Source: Marinilabilia salmonicolor JCM 21150 | GTDB lineage: Bacteria > Bacteroidota > Bacteroidia > Bacteroidales > Marinilabiliaceae | Length of the DNA: 64,000 nucleotides | Assembly: GCF_000259075.1 (NCBI RefSeq) | Contig: NZ_AJKI01000044.1 | Location: 1-64,000, forward strand | Direction: 5' to 3' | Shown here: positions 63,458 to 64,000 of the stretch, one piece after another | How positions within the stretch are numbered: the stretch's first letter is position 1 | How the letters are laid out: each line of letters begins with the position of its first letter | Notes under the pieces: model-generated | The model's input: only the letters and a program-made list of their open reading frames with translations | Database searches by the model: none | Told to the model about the DNA's origin: nothing | Program-made: the position numbers and the translations under genes

Positions 63458-64000
63458 TTAAAAATATCTTGGTGAAACCAGCTTTTCTTTCGTGAATTCT
63501 TTAAAATCATAACTGATAACCACTTCGTGGGCTCCGTTGTCGAATGGTTTTAATTGGGAAACAGGGAAGTCGAAGGAGTAACCCACCATTAATTGTGGTG
63601 AAATTCTGACTCCTGCCAGCATTGCAATTGCCTGATTCGTGCGGAAGGAGGCACCCGCCCATACCATTTGGTTGAATAAAAACTGACCGGTGATTTCTGC
63701 GGAGAAGGGGGCGCCTTCCACCACTCGCGTAATCAGGGAGGGTTTGAATCTGAATGAGTCCTTATTCCCCAGAACGACTCCTGTCATAAAATAATAATGA
63801 CGTTTCAATTCCGTGATTGTGCCGGTGGTGGTCTGGTTGCCGTTTAGATCTGTTTCCAGGAGCCTTGGCGCTGAGATTCCTGCATAGAATTTGTCGGAAT
63901 AGAGATAGATTCCTGCACCGAAACCGGGTTTGAACTTCTGTTCCAAATCCTGCTCAAAAGCGGGGTCAGCAACGTCTGTGTTAAGACTGCTCAGGTTGAC
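63458..64000 (-). CDS. PorP/SprF family protein, partial
   Basis: The 5' end runs off the window: the open frame continues past 63946 to the edge with LNTDVADPAFEQDLEQK before the visible part. The retained C-terminal barrel includes GAGIYLYSDKFYAGISAPR and MVGYSFDFPVSQLKPFD, typical of the family, ending SPRYF. It precedes the PorE-like gene on the same strand. A type-B cargo gene may lie upstream, outside the window. Confidence 0.88.
   Translation of the reverse strand, partial: VNLSSLNTDVADPAFEQDLEQKFKPGFGAGIYLYSDKFYAGISAPRLLETDLNGNQTTTGTITELKRHYYFMTGVVLGNKDSFRFKPSLITRVVEGAPFSAEITGQFLFNQMVWAGASFRTNQAIAMLAGVRISPQLMVGYSFDFPVSQLKPFDNGAHEVVISYDFKEFTKEKLVSPRYF

Overview
This window comes from a member of the Bacteroidota. 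It carries several type IX secretion partners (PorP/SprF proteins and type-B C-terminal sorting domains), a GH92 mannosidase, and promoter-like motifs of the Bacteroidota type (TAnnTTTG, sometimes with TTTG about 19 bp upstream). The gene content and repeats suggest a free-living, probably marine or saline Bacteroidales/Marinilabiliales-like bacterium; the genus is not determined. No rRNA, tRNA, CRISPR array or intact transposase was seen.

Layout. (1) 0.2-4.1 kb: a non-autonomous element, then a two-gene minus-strand glycan unit (GHL10-like lipoprotein and GH92). (2) 4.4-5.9 kb: metK behind a promoter, a SAM-II-like riboswitch and an overlapping hairpin. (3) 6.2-13.9 kb: a first surface-polysaccharide block (ATP-grasp, nucleotide-sugar epimerase, initiating sugar transferase, flippase, polymerase, GT2). 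(4) 13.9-19.9 kb: general genes (small membrane protein, FAD oxidoreductase, stand-alone AICAR transformylase, NlpC/P60 lipoprotein, AbgT transporter) and a candidate two-hairpin small RNA. (5) 20.4-36.9 kb: a second polysaccharide block with four GTs, a FemAB-like acyltransferase, a DUF354 protein, two DegT aminotransferases, AsnB, a WbmS-like deacetylase, a Wzi-like barrel, and a set resembling WbpE, WbpD, WbpB and WbpA for UDP-2,3-diacetamido-uronic acid. (6) 37-43.5 kb: MATE transporter, GNAT, aminopeptidase P, DUF2157 membrane protein, PAS histidine kinase. (7) 43.5-51.7 kb: a trehalose-from-glycogen operon, treX-treZ-treY/malQ, the last gene being a 1409-residue fusion. (8) 51.8-64 kb: surface and type IX secretion genes: three PorP/SprF proteins, two type-B sorted proteins (one of 1596 residues), an MscS channel and a PorE-like protein without an OmpA domain.

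How the genes work together. The two polysaccharide blocks together look like one split Wzx/Wzy locus: block 1 has initiation, flipping and polymerisation, block 2 has most sugar-nucleotide synthesis, transferases and decoration. The trehalose operon forms a closed pathway in which TreX debranches glycogen, TreY and TreZ make and release trehalose, and the fused MalQ can rebuild short leftovers. The type IX genes fall into cargo-plus-PorP pairs.

The window is rich in short non-coding repeats: three 174-bp elements (family A), five units of a family with shared ends but two different cores (family B), a nested palindromic family (C) and single elements of other types. Family B core II shows compensated base changes in its stem. 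Several repeats abut genes so closely that they supply or touch the stop codon.
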